This document shows, piece after piece, positions 24,642 to 33,840 of a DNA stretch of 47,249 nucleotides. Location of the stretch: the NCBI GenBank assembly GCA_030683705.1, contig JAUXPP010000047.1, forward strand, positions 1-47,249. The letters are read 5' to 3'. The stretch's first letter is position 1. Each line of letters starts with the position of its first letter. The DNA comes from Polaromonas sp. (GTDB taxonomy: Bacteria > Pseudomonadota > Gammaproteobacteria > Burkholderiales > Burkholderiaceae_C). Under the pieces are notes generated by a model. It saw nothing but the letters and a program-made list of their open reading frames with translations. It searched no databases and was not told the origin of the DNA. Made by a program: the position numbers and the translations under genes.

Positions 24642-25915
24642 GAGGAAGCGCCGGGTTCGGCGACCGGAATATGCACATCGATGCAGGTCCCCTGCCCCGG
24701 CACGCTGTCGATGCTGATGCGTCCCTTGAGGAGATGGGTGCGCTCACGCAAGCCCATCAGCCCCAGCGAATAGGGTTTGCGCGGCGCGTCCGGCACAAAC
24801 CCACGGCCGTTGTCACGCACCTGCAAGACCACCGCGCCCGGGATGCGCTCGATGCTGACCTCAACCCGGGATGCCCCGGCGTGTTTGGCGACGTTGGCCA
24901 GGGACTCCTGCGCGATGCGGAATACCGCCGTCGCATAGGGTTCGTGCAACTCGACATCTTCCGCCACCTTCAAGGTGCAAGGCACACCGGTGCGCTGCCC
25001 GAAGTTCTGGGCCAACCACTCGATGGCTGGCACCAGTCCCAGGTCATCCAGCATCAGGGGCCGCAGGTCGGCGGCGATGCGCCGCGTCGCCGCCACCGTG
25101 GTGTCCAGCATGCCCAGCATGTCACTGAGTTTCGCGCTTGCAGCCGGGGTGTCCGCCGCCAGGTTGTCGCGCACCCAGATGGTGTCCATCTTGAGCGCCG
25201 TCAGGGATTGCGCCAGCTCGTCGTGCAGTTCGCGTGCAATGCGGGTTTTTTCACTTTCGAGAATTGCGTGGGCTTCGGATGCAAAAGCCCGCAGCTCCTC
25301 GCGGGCGCGGGCGCGTTCCGTCACGTCGCGCAGGATCACGGTGAACAGCTTGCCGCCGGCGGTATCGAGCTGGGAAATCGAGGCCTCCATCGGGAACTCC
25401 TCGCCGTCGGCGCGCTGGCCGTACAGCACGGTGCCGTCACCCATGCGCCGCGAGGTCGTGCCCGTGGTGCCGAAGCGCCGGATATGCTCCGCATGCCCCC
25501 CCCTGAAACGAACCGGCATCAGTTTGTCGAGCCGTTCTCCCAGGGCCTGTTCACTCGGCCAGCCGAAGATTTTTTCGGCGGCCCGGTTGTACAGCACGAT
25601 GCGCTGTTCGCTGTCCACCGTGATGATGGCGTCCATGGCCGAGTCCAGCAGGCCGGCGAGCCTGGCCGCTGCGCCTTCCAGGGCACGCCCGCTCGAGCGG
25701 CGCTGCACCACTTCCCGGCTCACGTGGAAAACGGCGAAACCGGCGGTGGCAGCCGCCAGCAACAGCACGGTCAGCGTCGCTGCCGGGGAGCGCCAGCCTG
25801 CGGCCACGGCCAGCGCCGCCAGCAGTGTCAGCGCGGCCGCGGCCGCGAGCGCAAACGCGCCGGAACGCTGCGAGGCAGCGGCGTGGTCGGCATGGACAAG
25901 GGTGGAATGAGGCAC
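24638..25915 (-). CDS. Membrane PAS histidine kinase, NarX/DesK (HisKA_3) type
   Basis: A 425-residue sensor with two predicted membrane helices (about 18-40 and 46-66), a PAS domain (about 84-200, LLDSAMDAIITVDSEQRIVLYNRAAEKIFGW), a HisKA_3 dimerisation segment with the phospho-histidine in ARELHDELAQS (H231), and an HATPase domain (RDNGRGF, GLMGLRERTHLL). There is no obvious haem or cysteine sensor motif, so the PAS ligand is unknown. I used GTG 25915 because the longer frame starts with TTG within a dispersed repeat. The true start may differ. It is coupled to the NarL-type regulator by a four-base overlap. It lies downstream of the cco cluster and on its strand. Confidence 0.86.
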   Translation of the reverse strand: MPHSTLVHADHAAASQRSGAFALAAAAALTLLAALAVAAGWRSPAATLTVLLLAAATAGFAVFHVSREVVQRRSSGRALEGAAARLAGLLDSAMDAIITVDSEQRIVLYNRAAEKIFGWPSEQALGERLDKLMPVRFRGGHAEHIRRFGTTGTTSRRMGDGTVLYGQRADGEEFPMEASISQLDTAGGKLFTVILRDVTERARAREELRAFASEAHAILESEKTRIARELHDELAQSLTALKMDTIWVRDNLAADTPAASAKLSDMLGMLDTTVAATRRIAADLRPLMLDDLGLVPAIEWLAQNFGQRTGVPCTLKVAEDVELHEPYATAVFRIAQESLANVAKHAGASRVEVSIERIPGAVVLQVRDNGRGFVPDAPRKPYSLGLMGLRERTHLLKGRISIDSVPGQGTCIDVHIPVAEPGASS

Positions 25916-26055
25916 GGCACTTTTTTCAGCGGGGTGCGCGCATCTTACAGGCAGGGCAAGGGCGGGTTTGCGCCGGGCGGCGCCTGCCGCTGCAGCAGCG
26001 GGCTCGCCGGTGGCCCGCCGGGTCTGGCACGGATCAGCCTCCAACGCTTGTCGAG

Positions 26056-26084
26056 CAAGCGCAAGCAGCTATGATTTGTATAGC
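26056..26084. repeat. Comamonadaceae-type short interspersed repeat, copy 1
   Basis: CAAGCG...CAGCTATGATTT...TAGC here (26056-26084) aligns with copies at 35539-35568 (opposite orientation) and 45924-45952. The element is about 29 bp with a variable GC-rich flank. It covers the upstream side of the sensor kinase frame. Confidence 0.5.
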
Positions 26085-26120
26085 AATCGCTACAGGGCTC
26101 CAGCTGGAGCCCGGGCGTGT

Positions 26121-26369
26121 TCAGTGAGGCTCAGGCTTGTCGACTTCCGCAGGCGGCACCTCCAGCAGCGCCGTCAGGGCGCTGGAAGCCATGCAGATCA
26201 ACCAGAACGCGAAGAAGGCTGCGGTGTAGACCGCCTGGCGTGACCAGCCGGACAGCTCACCGGGCAAGTGCACGTCCCGCGGGTCCACCAGGCCGAACAC
26301 CAGCAGCTCAAGCAGGCACGCCCCCAGGAAGGCGGGCCAGGCGATTGACATGATTTTCCGGCCAGACAT
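26121..26369 (-). CDS. Small membrane protein at the end of the cco cluster
   Basis: An 82-residue protein with two hydrophobic helices (about residues 8-27 and 43-67) and a short acidic tail. It starts 13 bp after ccoH with a GGGGAG ribosome site, so it belongs to the cco transcript. I do not recognise a named family. Its position after the copper/assembly genes suggests a small assembly or stability factor of the oxidase, as an inference. It is short but has good coding structure. Confidence 0.6.
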   Translation of the reverse strand: MSGRKIMSIAWPAFLGACLLELLVFGLVDPRDVHLPGELSGWSRQAVYTAAFFAFWLICMASSALTALLEVPPAEVDKPEPH

Positions 26370-26382
26370 GGCGGTCTCCCCT

Positions 26383-26682
26383 TTACTGTGCGGCGGGCTG
26401 GGGGCCACCGGCGGGTGCCGGCGTGGCCGCATGATTGCGGCCCTGCTGCGCGGGAGCCAGCGACTTGTCCCTGGCCAGGGTCTGGTTGATCTCCATGCCG
26501 CGGCGGTAATAATCGCCGGTCACCACAGGATCGGGCGTTCGTATCGCCAGCCACAGGGTCACAAAACCCGCCACCACCACGGCGGCCGGTCCGGCGATCA
26601 CCATCCAGACCAGCGGGTAGCGCCACCAGGGGCCGCTGTCGGCCAAAGCGCCGGCTTCATTTTTTGCAGTCGTCGTCATCAT
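26383..26682 (-). CDS. ccoH: FixH/CcoH-like cbb3 oxidase assembly protein
   Basis: A 99-residue FixH-family membrane protein. A central transmembrane helix (PLVWMVIAGPAAVVVAGFVTLWLAI, about residues 23-47) is followed by the conserved RTPDPVVTGDYYRRGMEINQTLARD. FixH/CcoH is needed for the stable assembly of CcoNOQP. A GGGAG ribosome site precedes the tandem ATGs at 26682. It directly follows ccoG by 11 bp and precedes the small membrane gene by 13 bp. The C-terminal tail is Pro/Ala-rich and probably disordered. Confidence 0.9.
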   Translation of the reverse strand: MMTTTAKNEAGALADSGPWWRYPLVWMVIAGPAAVVVAGFVTLWLAIRTPDPVVTGDYYRRGMEINQTLARDKSLAPAQQGRNHAATPAPAGGPQPAAQ

Positions 26683-26693
26683 GTCTCCCAAAA

Positions 26694-28133
26694 TTAGCGC
26701 GGCACCAGGAAGGCGGCCTTTTCCGACACTTGCGAGCCCCCGTCGGCCGAGCGTACGTCGAAATGGACGGTGTGCGAGCCGGCCGCCACGCTGCCGTAAG
26801 GCAGTTGCAGACGCACCACCACCCAGCGTGACTGGGCAGGCTCGACCTCCACCGGCTCGGCCGGCAGCACCACCAGCCCGGGCAGGCCGCTGGCGGCCAG
26901 GCTGTAGCGCTGTGTCCGCTCGGTCGCGTTCATGATCTGCAGGCGGTAGACGTTTTCAAGCTGGCCACCCTCGGCGATACGGGCCAGCGAGGCGCGATCA
27001 CGCACCACATCGACCTTGAGCGGCGTGCGCACGACCAGGCTGGCCAGCAAGCCGACACACAGCAGCGTCAACACCCCGCCGTACAACAGCACCCGTGGCC
27101 GCAACACGCGGCGCAGCACCTGCTTCGGCGTCCAGCGCGCAGCCATGCTGTTTTGCGTGGCATAACGAACCAGGCCACGTGGCGTGGCCATGCGGTCCAT
27201 CACCGTGTCGCAGGCGTCGATGCACAGGCCGCAACCGATACATTCATACTGCTGCCCGTTGCGGATGTCGATGCCGGTGGGGCAGACCTGTACACACAGC
27301 TCGCAATCGATGCAGTCGCCCAGGCCCTGGGCACGCGGATCGCTGCCCTTGGCATGCAAGCCGCGCGGTTCGCCACGCGCCGTGTCATAACTGACGATCA
27401 GCGTGTCACGGTCGAACATCGCACCCTGGAATCGCGCATAGGGGCACATGTACTTGCAGACCTGCTCGCGCATGAAGCCGGCATTGCCGTAGGTCGCCAA
27501 GCCGTAGAAGATCACCCAGAACACCTCCCAGGAACTCATGCCGGCGTGCAGGAATTCCATGCCGAGTTCGCGGATCGGCGTGAAGTAGCCCACGAAGGTG
27601 AAACCGGTCCACAGGGCGATGCTCAGCCAGACGAAGTGCTTGAACCACTTCTTGGCCAGCTTTTTGGCAGAGAGGGCCTCGCCATCGAGCCGCATGCGCG
27701 CTATGCGGTTGCCCTCGATTTTCTGCTCCACCCACATGAAAATTTCGGTGTACACCGTCTGCGGACAGGCAAAACCGCACCACAGGCGGCCGGCGACTGC
27801 GGTGAACAGGAACAGGGACAGCGCCGACACCACCAACAGGCCGGTCAGGTAGATCAGGTCCTGGGGGTAGAGCACCAGCCCGAAGATGTAAAAGCGGCGC
27901 GCCGCCAGGTCAAACAGCACCGACTGGCGCTGGCCCCACTCCAGCCACGGCAGGCCGTAAAACACCAGTTGCGTCAGGAACACCATGGCCCAGCGCCAGC
28001 GCGCAAACAGGCCGGAGACCGTGCGCGGGTAAATTTTCTTGTGTGCCGCGTACAGGGCGCTGCCTGCCTCTTCCCCGGCCGGCACTGCGGTGATGGGGAT
28101 GACCTTGCGGGGAGGCGGCTTGATATCGGGCAT
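26694..28133 (-). CDS. ccoG: Cytochrome c oxidase accessory protein CcoG
   Basis: A 479-residue membrane ferredoxin needed for copper reduction during cbb3 maturation. It has several helices in the first half, the polyferredoxin motif WCGFACPQTVY, then CIDCELCVQVCPTGIDI and CIGCGLCIDACD, together able to carry two [4Fe-4S] clusters. A last helix is followed by a periplasmic Ig-like tail. The ATG at 28133 fits the conserved MPDIK start; an upstream extension overlaps ccoP and is rejected. It is 20 bp after ccoP. It is consistent with reduction of Cu(II) for CcoA/CcoI-delivered copper. Confidence 0.93.
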   Translation of the reverse strand: MPDIKPPPRKVIPITAVPAGEEAGSALYAAHKKIYPRTVSGLFARWRWAMVFLTQLVFYGLPWLEWGQRQSVLFDLAARRFYIFGLVLYPQDLIYLTGLLVVSALSLFLFTAVAGRLWCGFACPQTVYTEIFMWVEQKIEGNRIARMRLDGEALSAKKLAKKWFKHFVWLSIALWTGFTFVGYFTPIRELGMEFLHAGMSSWEVFWVIFYGLATYGNAGFMREQVCKYMCPYARFQGAMFDRDTLIVSYDTARGEPRGLHAKGSDPRAQGLGDCIDCELCVQVCPTGIDIRNGQQYECIGCGLCIDACDTVMDRMATPRGLVRYATQNSMAARWTPKQVLRRVLRPRVLLYGGVLTLLCVGLLASLVVRTPLKVDVVRDRASLARIAEGGQLENVYRLQIMNATERTQRYSLAASGLPGLVVLPAEPVEVEPAQSRWVVVRLQLPYGSVAAGSHTVHFDVRSADGGSQVSEKAAFLVPR

Positions 28134-28153
28134 GGAATCTGTCGCTGCCGGAC

Positions 28154-29068
28154 TCAGCGAACCGGCGTCTGCCGGCCCGGCAGGCCCCAGACATAGGCGG
28201 CCAGCACGTGGATCTGCGCATCCGTCAGGCGGCCCTGCTGCGCCGGCATCTGGTTGGTTTTGCCGGTGTTGATCATGGCAATGATGGACTCCTGGCCATA
28301 CCCGTGCAGCCACACCTTGTCGGTCAGGTTGGGCGCACCCAGCGCGGGATTGCCGGCACCACCCACGCCGTGGCAGGCGGCGCAGGCGCTGAACTTGCTC
28401 TTGCCCAGACCCGCACGCAGCGAGTCATGCGGACTGCCTGACAGGCTCAGCACGTAGTTGGCGAGATTCTTCACATCCTCGGGCGTGCCGACGGCAGCGC
28501 CCATGGGCGGCATCACGCCGATGCGACCCTGGTGAATCGTCTCGCTGATTTTTTCCGGCGTGCCGCCATACAGCCAGTCGCTGTCGGTCAGGTTCGGAAA
28601 ACCCTTGCTGCCGCGGCCGTCGGAGCCATGGCACTGGGCGCAGTTGTTCAGGAACAGCCGCTGGCCAATCGCCATGGCGGCGGGGTCGGCCGCCACCTTG
28701 TCAGCCGGCAAGGCAGCATAGGCGGCGTAAACGGGTTCGAGCTCGCGGTTGGCCGCGGCGATATCCTTCGCATATTCGCCCTCGGTGCTCCAGCCGAGTT
28801 CGCCCTGGTAGCTGCCCAGGCCCGGGTACGCCACAAGGTAGCCGAGACCGAACACGATGGTCAGCACAAACAGGCCCATCCACCAGCGCGGCATGGGGTT
28901 GTTGGCTTCGCGCAGGTCTTCATCCCAGACATGGCCGGTGGTGTTGTCGGCGCTGGGTTTGGCCCGCACGCGCGCCGTGAGCCACAGCAACAGGGCACAG
29001 GCCAGGATGCTGACCACGGACAGGACGGCCACATAGTGCGACCAGAAGTTGTTGATGAAATCGCTCAT
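28154..29068 (-). CDS. ccoP: Cytochrome cbb3 oxidase subunit CcoP (di-haem)
   Basis: A 304-residue subunit with two N-terminal transmembrane segments (SDFINNFWSHYVAVLSVV and MGLFVLTIVFGLGYLVAYPG), then two class I cytochrome c domains, each with a CXXCH haem site (NCAQCHG at about 140 and ACAACHG at about 233). It accepts electrons from cytochrome c and passes them to CcoO/CcoN. Length and motifs are normal. The gene is 9 bp downstream of ccoQ in the ccoNOQP order. Confidence 0.96.
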   Translation of the reverse strand: MSDFINNFWSHYVAVLSVVSILACALLLWLTARVRAKPSADNTTGHVWDEDLREANNPMPRWWMGLFVLTIVFGLGYLVAYPGLGSYQGELGWSTEGEYAKDIAAANRELEPVYAAYAALPADKVAADPAAMAIGQRLFLNNCAQCHGSDGRGSKGFPNLTDSDWLYGGTPEKISETIHQGRIGVMPPMGAAVGTPEDVKNLANYVLSLSGSPHDSLRAGLGKSKFSACAACHGVGGAGNPALGAPNLTDKVWLHGYGQESIIAMINTGKTNQMPAQQGRLTDAQIHVLAAYVWGLPGRQTPVR

Positions 29069-29077
29069 GGTGCTGTC

Positions 29078-29215
29078 TCAATCCTGTTCAAAGGGCAGGC
29101 GGGCTGCTTCATCGAAGCCCTGTTGGTTGCGGCGCGAATAAGCCCATACGAGGATGCCGATAAATGTCACGAACGCAGCCAGCGTGGCCGCGATGCGCAA
29201 AGTGGTGATGTCCAT
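29078..29215 (-). CDS. ccoQ: Cytochrome cbb3 oxidase subunit CcoQ
   Basis: A 45-residue single-helix subunit (LRIAATLAAFVTFIGILVWAY, residues 6-26) with a charged cytosolic tail (SRRNQQGFDEAARLPFEQD). It stabilises the NOP core against oxygen damage in well-studied species. It lies 11 bp after ccoO. The reading frame continues far upstream as an out-of-frame shadow of ccoO and ccoN, which is ignored. Confidence 0.9.
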   Translation of the reverse strand: MDITTLRIAATLAAFVTFIGILVWAYSRRNQQGFDEAARLPFEQD

Positions 29216-29226
29216 GTCCGGCTCCT

Positions 29227-29859
29227 TTATTTCAGCGCAAGGCCAAGCGATTGCAGGTAGGCGACCAGCGCGTCCATCTCTGTCTTGCCCTTGATGTCGG
29301 CCGGCGCGGCGGCGATCTGTTCGTCGGTGAAGGGCACGCCGACCTTGCGCAGCGCGCGCATGTGGGTCGCGGCCTGCTCCCCGCTGAGCGGCGCCTTCTC
29401 CAGCCAGGGGTAGGCGGGCATGTTGGATTCGGGCACCAGGTCGCGCGGGTTGGCCAGGTGCAGGCGGTGCCACTCGTCGCTGTACTTGCCGCCCACACGG
29501 TGCAGGTCCGGCCCGGTGCGTTTGCTGCCCCACTGGAAGGGATGGTCGTAGACAAACTCGCCGGCGACCGAGTAGTGGCCGTAACGCAGGGTCTCGGCAC
29601 GGAACGGCCGGATCATCTGCGAGTGGCAGTTGTAGCAGCCCTCGCGGACGTAGATGTCGCGGCCCAGCACCTGCAGGGAGGTCGGGGGCAACATGCCGGT
29701 GATCGGCTGCGTGGTCGATTTCTGGAAGAACAGCGGGACGATTTCCACCAGGCCGCCGACGGCGACCACCAGCAGGATCAGCACGATCATCAGCAGGTTG
29801 TTGGTTTCGATCTTCTCGTGCGAGAAGCCGGGCTTTTTTTCGGGTGTATTGGAGCTCAT
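29227..29859 (-). CDS. ccoO: Cytochrome cbb3 oxidase subunit CcoO (mono-haem)
   Basis: A 210-residue membrane-anchored c-type subunit with an N-terminal anchor helix ([26 protein letters not shown]) and the haem site [14 protein letters not shown] (CXXCH). It is part of electron entry to CcoN. It begins 9 bp after ccoN, in the conserved operon order. Length is near the normal 200-240 residues. Confidence 0.96.
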   Translation of the reverse strand: MSSNTPEKKPGFSHEKIETNNLLMIVLILLVVAVGGLVEIVPLFFQKSTTQPITGMLPPTSLQVLGRDIYVREGCYNCHSQMIRPFRAETLRYGHYSVAGEFVYDHPFQWGSKRTGPDLHRVGGKYSDEWHRLHLANPRDLVPESNMPAYPWLEKAPLSGEQAATHMRALRKVGVPFTDEQIAAAPADIKGKTEMDALVAYLQSLGLALK

Positions 29860-29868
29860 TTTTCTTCC

Positions 29869-31311
29869 TCAGGCAGCGGCGGCGGAAATCAGGGGGATGG
29901 GCGCGTCGGCTTTCTTGCCGGACAGCACGGTCATCCAGACGTTCCAGGCCATGACTAGCATGCCGCCCAGGTACAGCAGACCGCCCATCAAACGGACCAC
30001 GTAGTAGGGGTAGGTGGCTTTCACGCTCTCGACAAAGGTGTAGGTCAAGGTGCCGTCGGGATTGACCGCACGCCACATCAGGCCCTGCATCACCCCGGCA
30101 ATCCACATGGCGGCGATGTACAGCACGATGCCGATGGTGGCCATCCAGAAATGGAACTCGATGGCCTTGATGCTGTACATGGTGGTGCGGCCATACATGC
30201 GCGGGATCAGGTAATAAAGCGAGCCCATGGAGATCAGGCCGACCCAGCCCAGCGCCCCGGAGTGCACATGGCCGACGGTCCAGTCGGTGTAGTGGCTCAG
30301 CGCGTTGACGGTCTTGATCGACATCATCGGACCCTCGAAGGTGGACATGCCGTAGAAGGACAGCGCCACGATCAGGAAACGCAGGATCGGGTCGGTGCGC
30401 AGCTTGTGCCAGGCGCCCGACAGCGTCATCACGCCATTGATCATGCCGCCCCAGCTGGGCGCCAGCAGGATCAGCGAAAACACCATGCCGATGGACTGGG
30501 TCCAGTCCGGCAAGGCCGTGTAGTGCAGGTGATGCGGGCCGGCCCACATGTAGGTGAAGATCAGCGCCCAGAAGTGGACGATGGACAGGCGGTAGGAATA
30601 CACCGGGCGGCCGGCCTGCTTCGGGATGTAGTAATACATCATGCCGAGAAAACCCGCGGTCAGGAAAAAGCCGACAGCGTTGTGTCCGTACCACCACTGC
30701 ACCATGGCATCCTGCACGCCGGCGAAGGCCGAATAACTTTTCATCCAGCCGGCCGGGATGGCCGCGCTGTTGACGATGTGCAGCAGGGCCACCGCGATGA
30801 TGAAGGAGCCATAAAACCAGTTGGCCACATAGATGTGGCGGACCTTGCGGGTGCCGATGGTGCCGAAAAACACGACCGCATAGGCCACCCAGACCAGCGT
30901 GATCAGGATGTCAATGGGCCACTCCAGCTCGGCGTACTCCTTGCCACTGGTGAAGCCCAGCGGCAGGCTGATGGCCGCGCCGACGATCACCGCCTGCCAG
31001 CCCCAGAACACGAAAGACGCCAGTGCCGGCGCGAACAGGCGCACCTGGCAGGTGCGCTGGACCACGTGGAAACTGGTGGCCATCAGGGCACAGCCGCCGA
31101 ACGCAAAAATCACCGCATTGGTATGCAGCGGCCGCAACCTGCCGTAACTGAGCCAGGGAATGCCGAAATTGAGTTCAGGCCAGGCCAGCTGGGAGGCGAT
31201 GATGACGCCAACCAGCATGCCGACCACCCCCCACACCACCGACATCAGCGCAAATTGCCGAACGGCGGTATCGTGGTACATGGTCGCTGGGGTTGTTGTT
31301 TGATCGTTCAT
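29869..31311 (-). CDS. ccoN: Cytochrome cbb3 oxidase catalytic subunit CcoN
   Basis: A 480-residue haem-copper oxidase subunit with about 12 hydrophobic segments. It binds low-spin haem b and the b3-CuB centre that reduces oxygen at high affinity and pumps protons. Metal-site histidines lie in [31 protein letters not shown] and [20 protein letters not shown] lies 5 bases before the ATG. An FNR-type site (31365-31378) is centred 60 bp upstream, the same distance as at hemN. This indicates induction in low oxygen; the regulator is probably the FNR encoded at 22657-23445. Confidence 0.97.
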   Translation of the reverse strand: MNDQTTTPATMYHDTAVRQFALMSVVWGVVGMLVGVIIASQLAWPELNFGIPWLSYGRLRPLHTNAVIFAFGGCALMATSFHVVQRTCQVRLFAPALASFVFWGWQAVIVGAAISLPLGFTSGKEYAELEWPIDILITLVWVAYAVVFFGTIGTRKVRHIYVANWFYGSFIIAVALLHIVNSAAIPAGWMKSYSAFAGVQDAMVQWWYGHNAVGFFLTAGFLGMMYYYIPKQAGRPVYSYRLSIVHFWALIFTYMWAGPHHLHYTALPDWTQSIGMVFSLILLAPSWGGMINGVMTLSGAWHKLRTDPILRFLIVALSFYGMSTFEGPMMSIKTVNALSHYTDWTVGHVHSGALGWVGLISMGSLYYLIPRMYGRTTMYSIKAIEFHFWMATIGIVLYIAAMWIAGVMQGLMWRAVNPDGTLTYTFVESVKATYPYYVVRLMGGLLYLGGMLVMAWNVWMTVLSGKKADAPIPLISAAAA

Positions 31312-31364
31312 GAAGCACCTTTTTCTTGACGTTCAGAGTGTCCGTGCCGCGCATCGCCTGCGGC

Positions 31365-31378
31365 TTGATACAAGTCAA
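31365..31378. promoter_or_regulatory. FNR-type box of ccoNOQP promoter
   Basis: TTGATACAAGTCAA keeps the full TTGA-N6-TCAA core. It is centred 60 bp before the ccoN ATG, exactly the geometry of hemN. A GACACT hexamer (31337-31342, minus strand) lies 32 bp from the centre. The box includes the stop codon of ccoS. Confidence 0.8.
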
Positions 31379-31512
31379 TCCGAATCCAGAATGCGCTCGC
31401 CTTCAGGCTCGAGCGATTCAAACTGGCCACGCCACACCGCCCAGCCGAGCGCCACCATGATCAGCAGCGCCAGCACCACAGAAAAGGGAATCAGCAGAAA
31501 GAGGATGTCCAT
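31375..31512 (-). CDS. ccoS: Cbb3 oxidase maturation protein CcoS
   Basis: A 45-residue single-helix protein beginning MDILFLLIPFSVVLALLIMV, followed by GWAVWRGQFESLEPEGERIL. This is the typical CcoS pattern, needed for cofactor insertion into cbb3 oxidases. The ATG abuts the ccoI stop (TGA then ATG, no gap). The ccoN operator starts within its last codons. It is too short for many gene finders, but the match to the family pattern is clear. Confidence 0.9.
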   Translation of the reverse strand: MDILFLLIPFSVVLALLIMVALGWAVWRGQFESLEPEGERILDSD

Positions 31513-33807
31513 TCAGTCTCCGGAAGGGGTGCGCGACAGCCGCGCGGAATTGAGCACCACCAGCAGCGAGCTGGCGGCCATGCCCAGGCCAGCCAGCCAC
31601 GGCGGCATCAGGCCGGCCACGGCCAGCGGCACACACACGGCGTTGTAGAGCGCAGCCCAGGCCAGGTTCTGGCGCACGACGCTGCGGGTGCGGCGGGCCA
31701 GTTGCAGCAGCGCGGGCACCGCCGACAGCTGCCCGCCCAGCACCACGAAGTCCGACTTGGCCTGTGCCAGCGGCACGGCCTGGCCCATGGCAATCGATAC
31801 GTCCGCACAGGCCAGCACCGGTCCGTCGTTCATGCCGTCGCCCACCATGAGCACGCGATGGCCCGCCTGCTGCAGTTGCTGCACATGGGCCAGCTTGTCT
31901 TCCGGGGAACGTGCCCCCAGGCTGGCGGGGATGCCTGCGCGGGCGCCCAGGCGCGTGACGGCCTCCTGCTGGTCACCCGACAGCAACTCGACCCGGCTTC
32001 CCTGCGCCAGCAGCGCCTGGACCGCGGCGGCCGCGTCCGGCCTCAAGCCTTCGTCGAACCAGAAACTGGCCAGCCAGCCATCCGCATCGGCCAGATGCAC
32101 CTGCGGGCCGCCCGCAGTGCGCGCGGCAGCGGCGATGCCGCAAAAAGCCGCCGACCCCAGACACATCTGCCGCGGCACACTGCCGTCAGCGGGAGTGACC
32201 AGGGCCCGCACACCGCCGCCGGCCACCTCCTGCACCGCACTCAGCTGCAGCTCGGCCGGCGTATAGCTGCCCGCCAGGGCGCGCGACAGCGGATGCAGCG
32301 ACTGCCGGCCCAGGGCCGCTGCCAGCGCCCCCATGGCCGCGGGGTCCAGGCCGGGCAGCGCGGTGGCATGCACCACCTTCATGCGATCCTCGGTCAGCGT
32401 GCCGGTCTTGTCGAACACCACGGTGTCCACCGCCGCGCAGGCTTCAAACGCCTGCAGCCGGCGCACCATCACGCCGCGGCGCGCCAGCGCACCGGCAGCC
32501 GCCAGCGTGGCGGCCGGCGTCGCCAGCGACAGGGCGCAGGGGCAGGTGACGATCAGCACCGCCACAGCCACACCGATGGCATGCGCCGGGCCAGCCGGCC
32601 ACCACCAGACCGCGGACGCGGCGGCGGCCAGCAGCACGAGCAGCAGGAACGGGCTGGCGATGCGGTCGGCCATCTGGGCCATGGCGGGCTTCTGCACCGA
32701 AGCCTGCTCCATCAGCGCCACCATGGCCGCAAAACGCGTGTCGGGCCCGATGCGGCCGACCTGCACCAGCAAGGTGCCCGTGAGGTTGTGGCTGCCGGCA
32801 ATCACCTCACTGCCTGCGGCACGCTGCAAGGCGGTGGACTCACCGGTCAGCAAGGCTTCATCGACGCGGCTTTCACCAGCCCTCACCTGGCCGTCGGCGG
32901 GGATCACCTCGCCGGGCAGCACCCGGATCAGGTCGCCGGCGAGCAGGCGCCGCACTGCCACGCGTTCAAAGCCGCCGTCAGCCCCCTGCCGCTCCACGCT
33001 GTCCGGCAGGCGGCGCATCAGTGCTTCGAGCGAACCGGCGGTGCGGTCACGCAGGCGCTGCTCGAGCAGCCGGCCCGACAGCAGGAAAAACACAAACATG
33101 GTGACCGAGTCGTACCAGACTTCTGCGCCCCAGGCCGAAGCCGGATCGAAGGTGGCGGCCGAACTGGCACCGAAGGCAATCAGGATGCCAAGCGCCACCG
33201 GCACATCCATGCCGATACGCCGGTGGCGCAGGTCACGCAGCGCCGACGAGAAAAACGGCGTGCAGGAAAACAGCAGCACCGGCAGGGTCAGCACCCAGGA
33301 AGCCCAGCGCAACAGCGCCTGCATGTCGGGTGTGATCTCGCCGGGCGCGGCGACATAGGCCGGTGTGGCATACATCATGACCTGCATCATGCAAAAGCCC
33401 GCCACCAGCCAGCGCCACAGCAGCAGGCGTTGCGCCTGCAGGCGCGGCCCCGCCGACAACATGTCACCGGCCGGCAGGGCGCCGTAACCGGCATGTTGCA
33501 GGGCGCCCACCCAGGCCGTGGGCCGGCTCACGCCCTCCTGCCACAGCAGCCGGGCCGTGGCCGTGGCGCCATTGACCTGCACACCATCCACGCCGGGCAG
33601 CCCGCACAGCGCCTGCTCCACGTTGAGCGAGCAGGCCGCGCAATGCATGCCGCTGATCGACAGATAGGACTCCCACCAGCCGTCGCGGCCAGCCACGGGC
33701 CGGCTGAAGCCCGTCCATTCGGCAGGATCGTCCAGCGCCGAGCGGCGCGCCGCCCCACCCGCCAGGGCGGCATGATCGGCACCGGAAAGCGCAAGGACAG
33801 CAGGCAT
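31513..33807 (-). CDS. ccoI: Copper-translocating P1B ATPase CcoI
   Basis: A 764-residue copper ATPase of the FixI/CcoI type that supplies copper for cbb3 assembly. It has an N-terminal metal-binding motif GMHCAACSLNVEQ (M, C-x2-C), membrane helices, the transport motif TCPCALS, the phosphorylation site FDKTGTLTEDR, the HP-type motif SLHPLSRALAG and the hinge GDGMNDGPVL. The stop directly abuts ccoS. The ATG at 33807 lacks a clear ribosome site; the TTG two codons upstream is possible. An FNR box is centred 40 bp upstream, shared with the divergent stress protein gene. Confidence 0.93.
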   Translation of the reverse strand: MPAVLALSGADHAALAGGAARRSALDDPAEWTGFSRPVAGRDGWWESYLSISGMHCAACSLNVEQALCGLPGVDGVQVNGATATARLLWQEGVSRPTAWVGALQHAGYGALPAGDMLSAGPRLQAQRLLLWRWLVAGFCMMQVMMYATPAYVAAPGEITPDMQALLRWASWVLTLPVLLFSCTPFFSSALRDLRHRRIGMDVPVALGILIAFGASSAATFDPASAWGAEVWYDSVTMFVFFLLSGRLLEQRLRDRTAGSLEALMRRLPDSVERQGADGGFERVAVRRLLAGDLIRVLPGEVIPADGQVRAGESRVDEALLTGESTALQRAAGSEVIAGSHNLTGTLLVQVGRIGPDTRFAAMVALMEQASVQKPAMAQMADRIASPFLLLVLLAAAASAVWWWPAGPAHAIGVAVAVLIVTCPCALSLATPAATLAAAGALARRGVMVRRLQAFEACAAVDTVVFDKTGTLTEDRMKVVHATALPGLDPAAMGALAAALGRQSLHPLSRALAGSYTPAELQLSAVQEVAGGGVRALVTPADGSVPRQMCLGSAAFCGIAAAARTAGGPQVHLADADGWLASFWFDEGLRPDAAAAVQALLAQGSRVELLSGDQQEAVTRLGARAGIPASLGARSPEDKLAHVQQLQQAGHRVLMVGDGMNDGPVLACADVSIAMGQAVPLAQAKSDFVVLGGQLSAVPALLQLARRTRSVVRQNLAWAALYNAVCVPLAVAGLMPPWLAGLGMAASSLLVVLNSARLSRTPSGD

Positions 33808-33840
33808 GCCCAAGGCTAACCAGCCCGGGCACGCCCGATC

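Noticed and set aside
25916..26044. TTG start at 26044 for the sensor kinase
   Set aside because: It would draw 43 low-complexity Ala/Arg/Pro residues from beside a dispersed repeat; GTG 25915 gives a normal start before the first helix.
29078..30697. 539-residue minus-strand frame over ccoO and ccoN ending in ccoQ
   Set aside because: Only the last 45 codons are the real CcoQ; the rest is out of frame with ccoN and ccoO, which have full family motifs.
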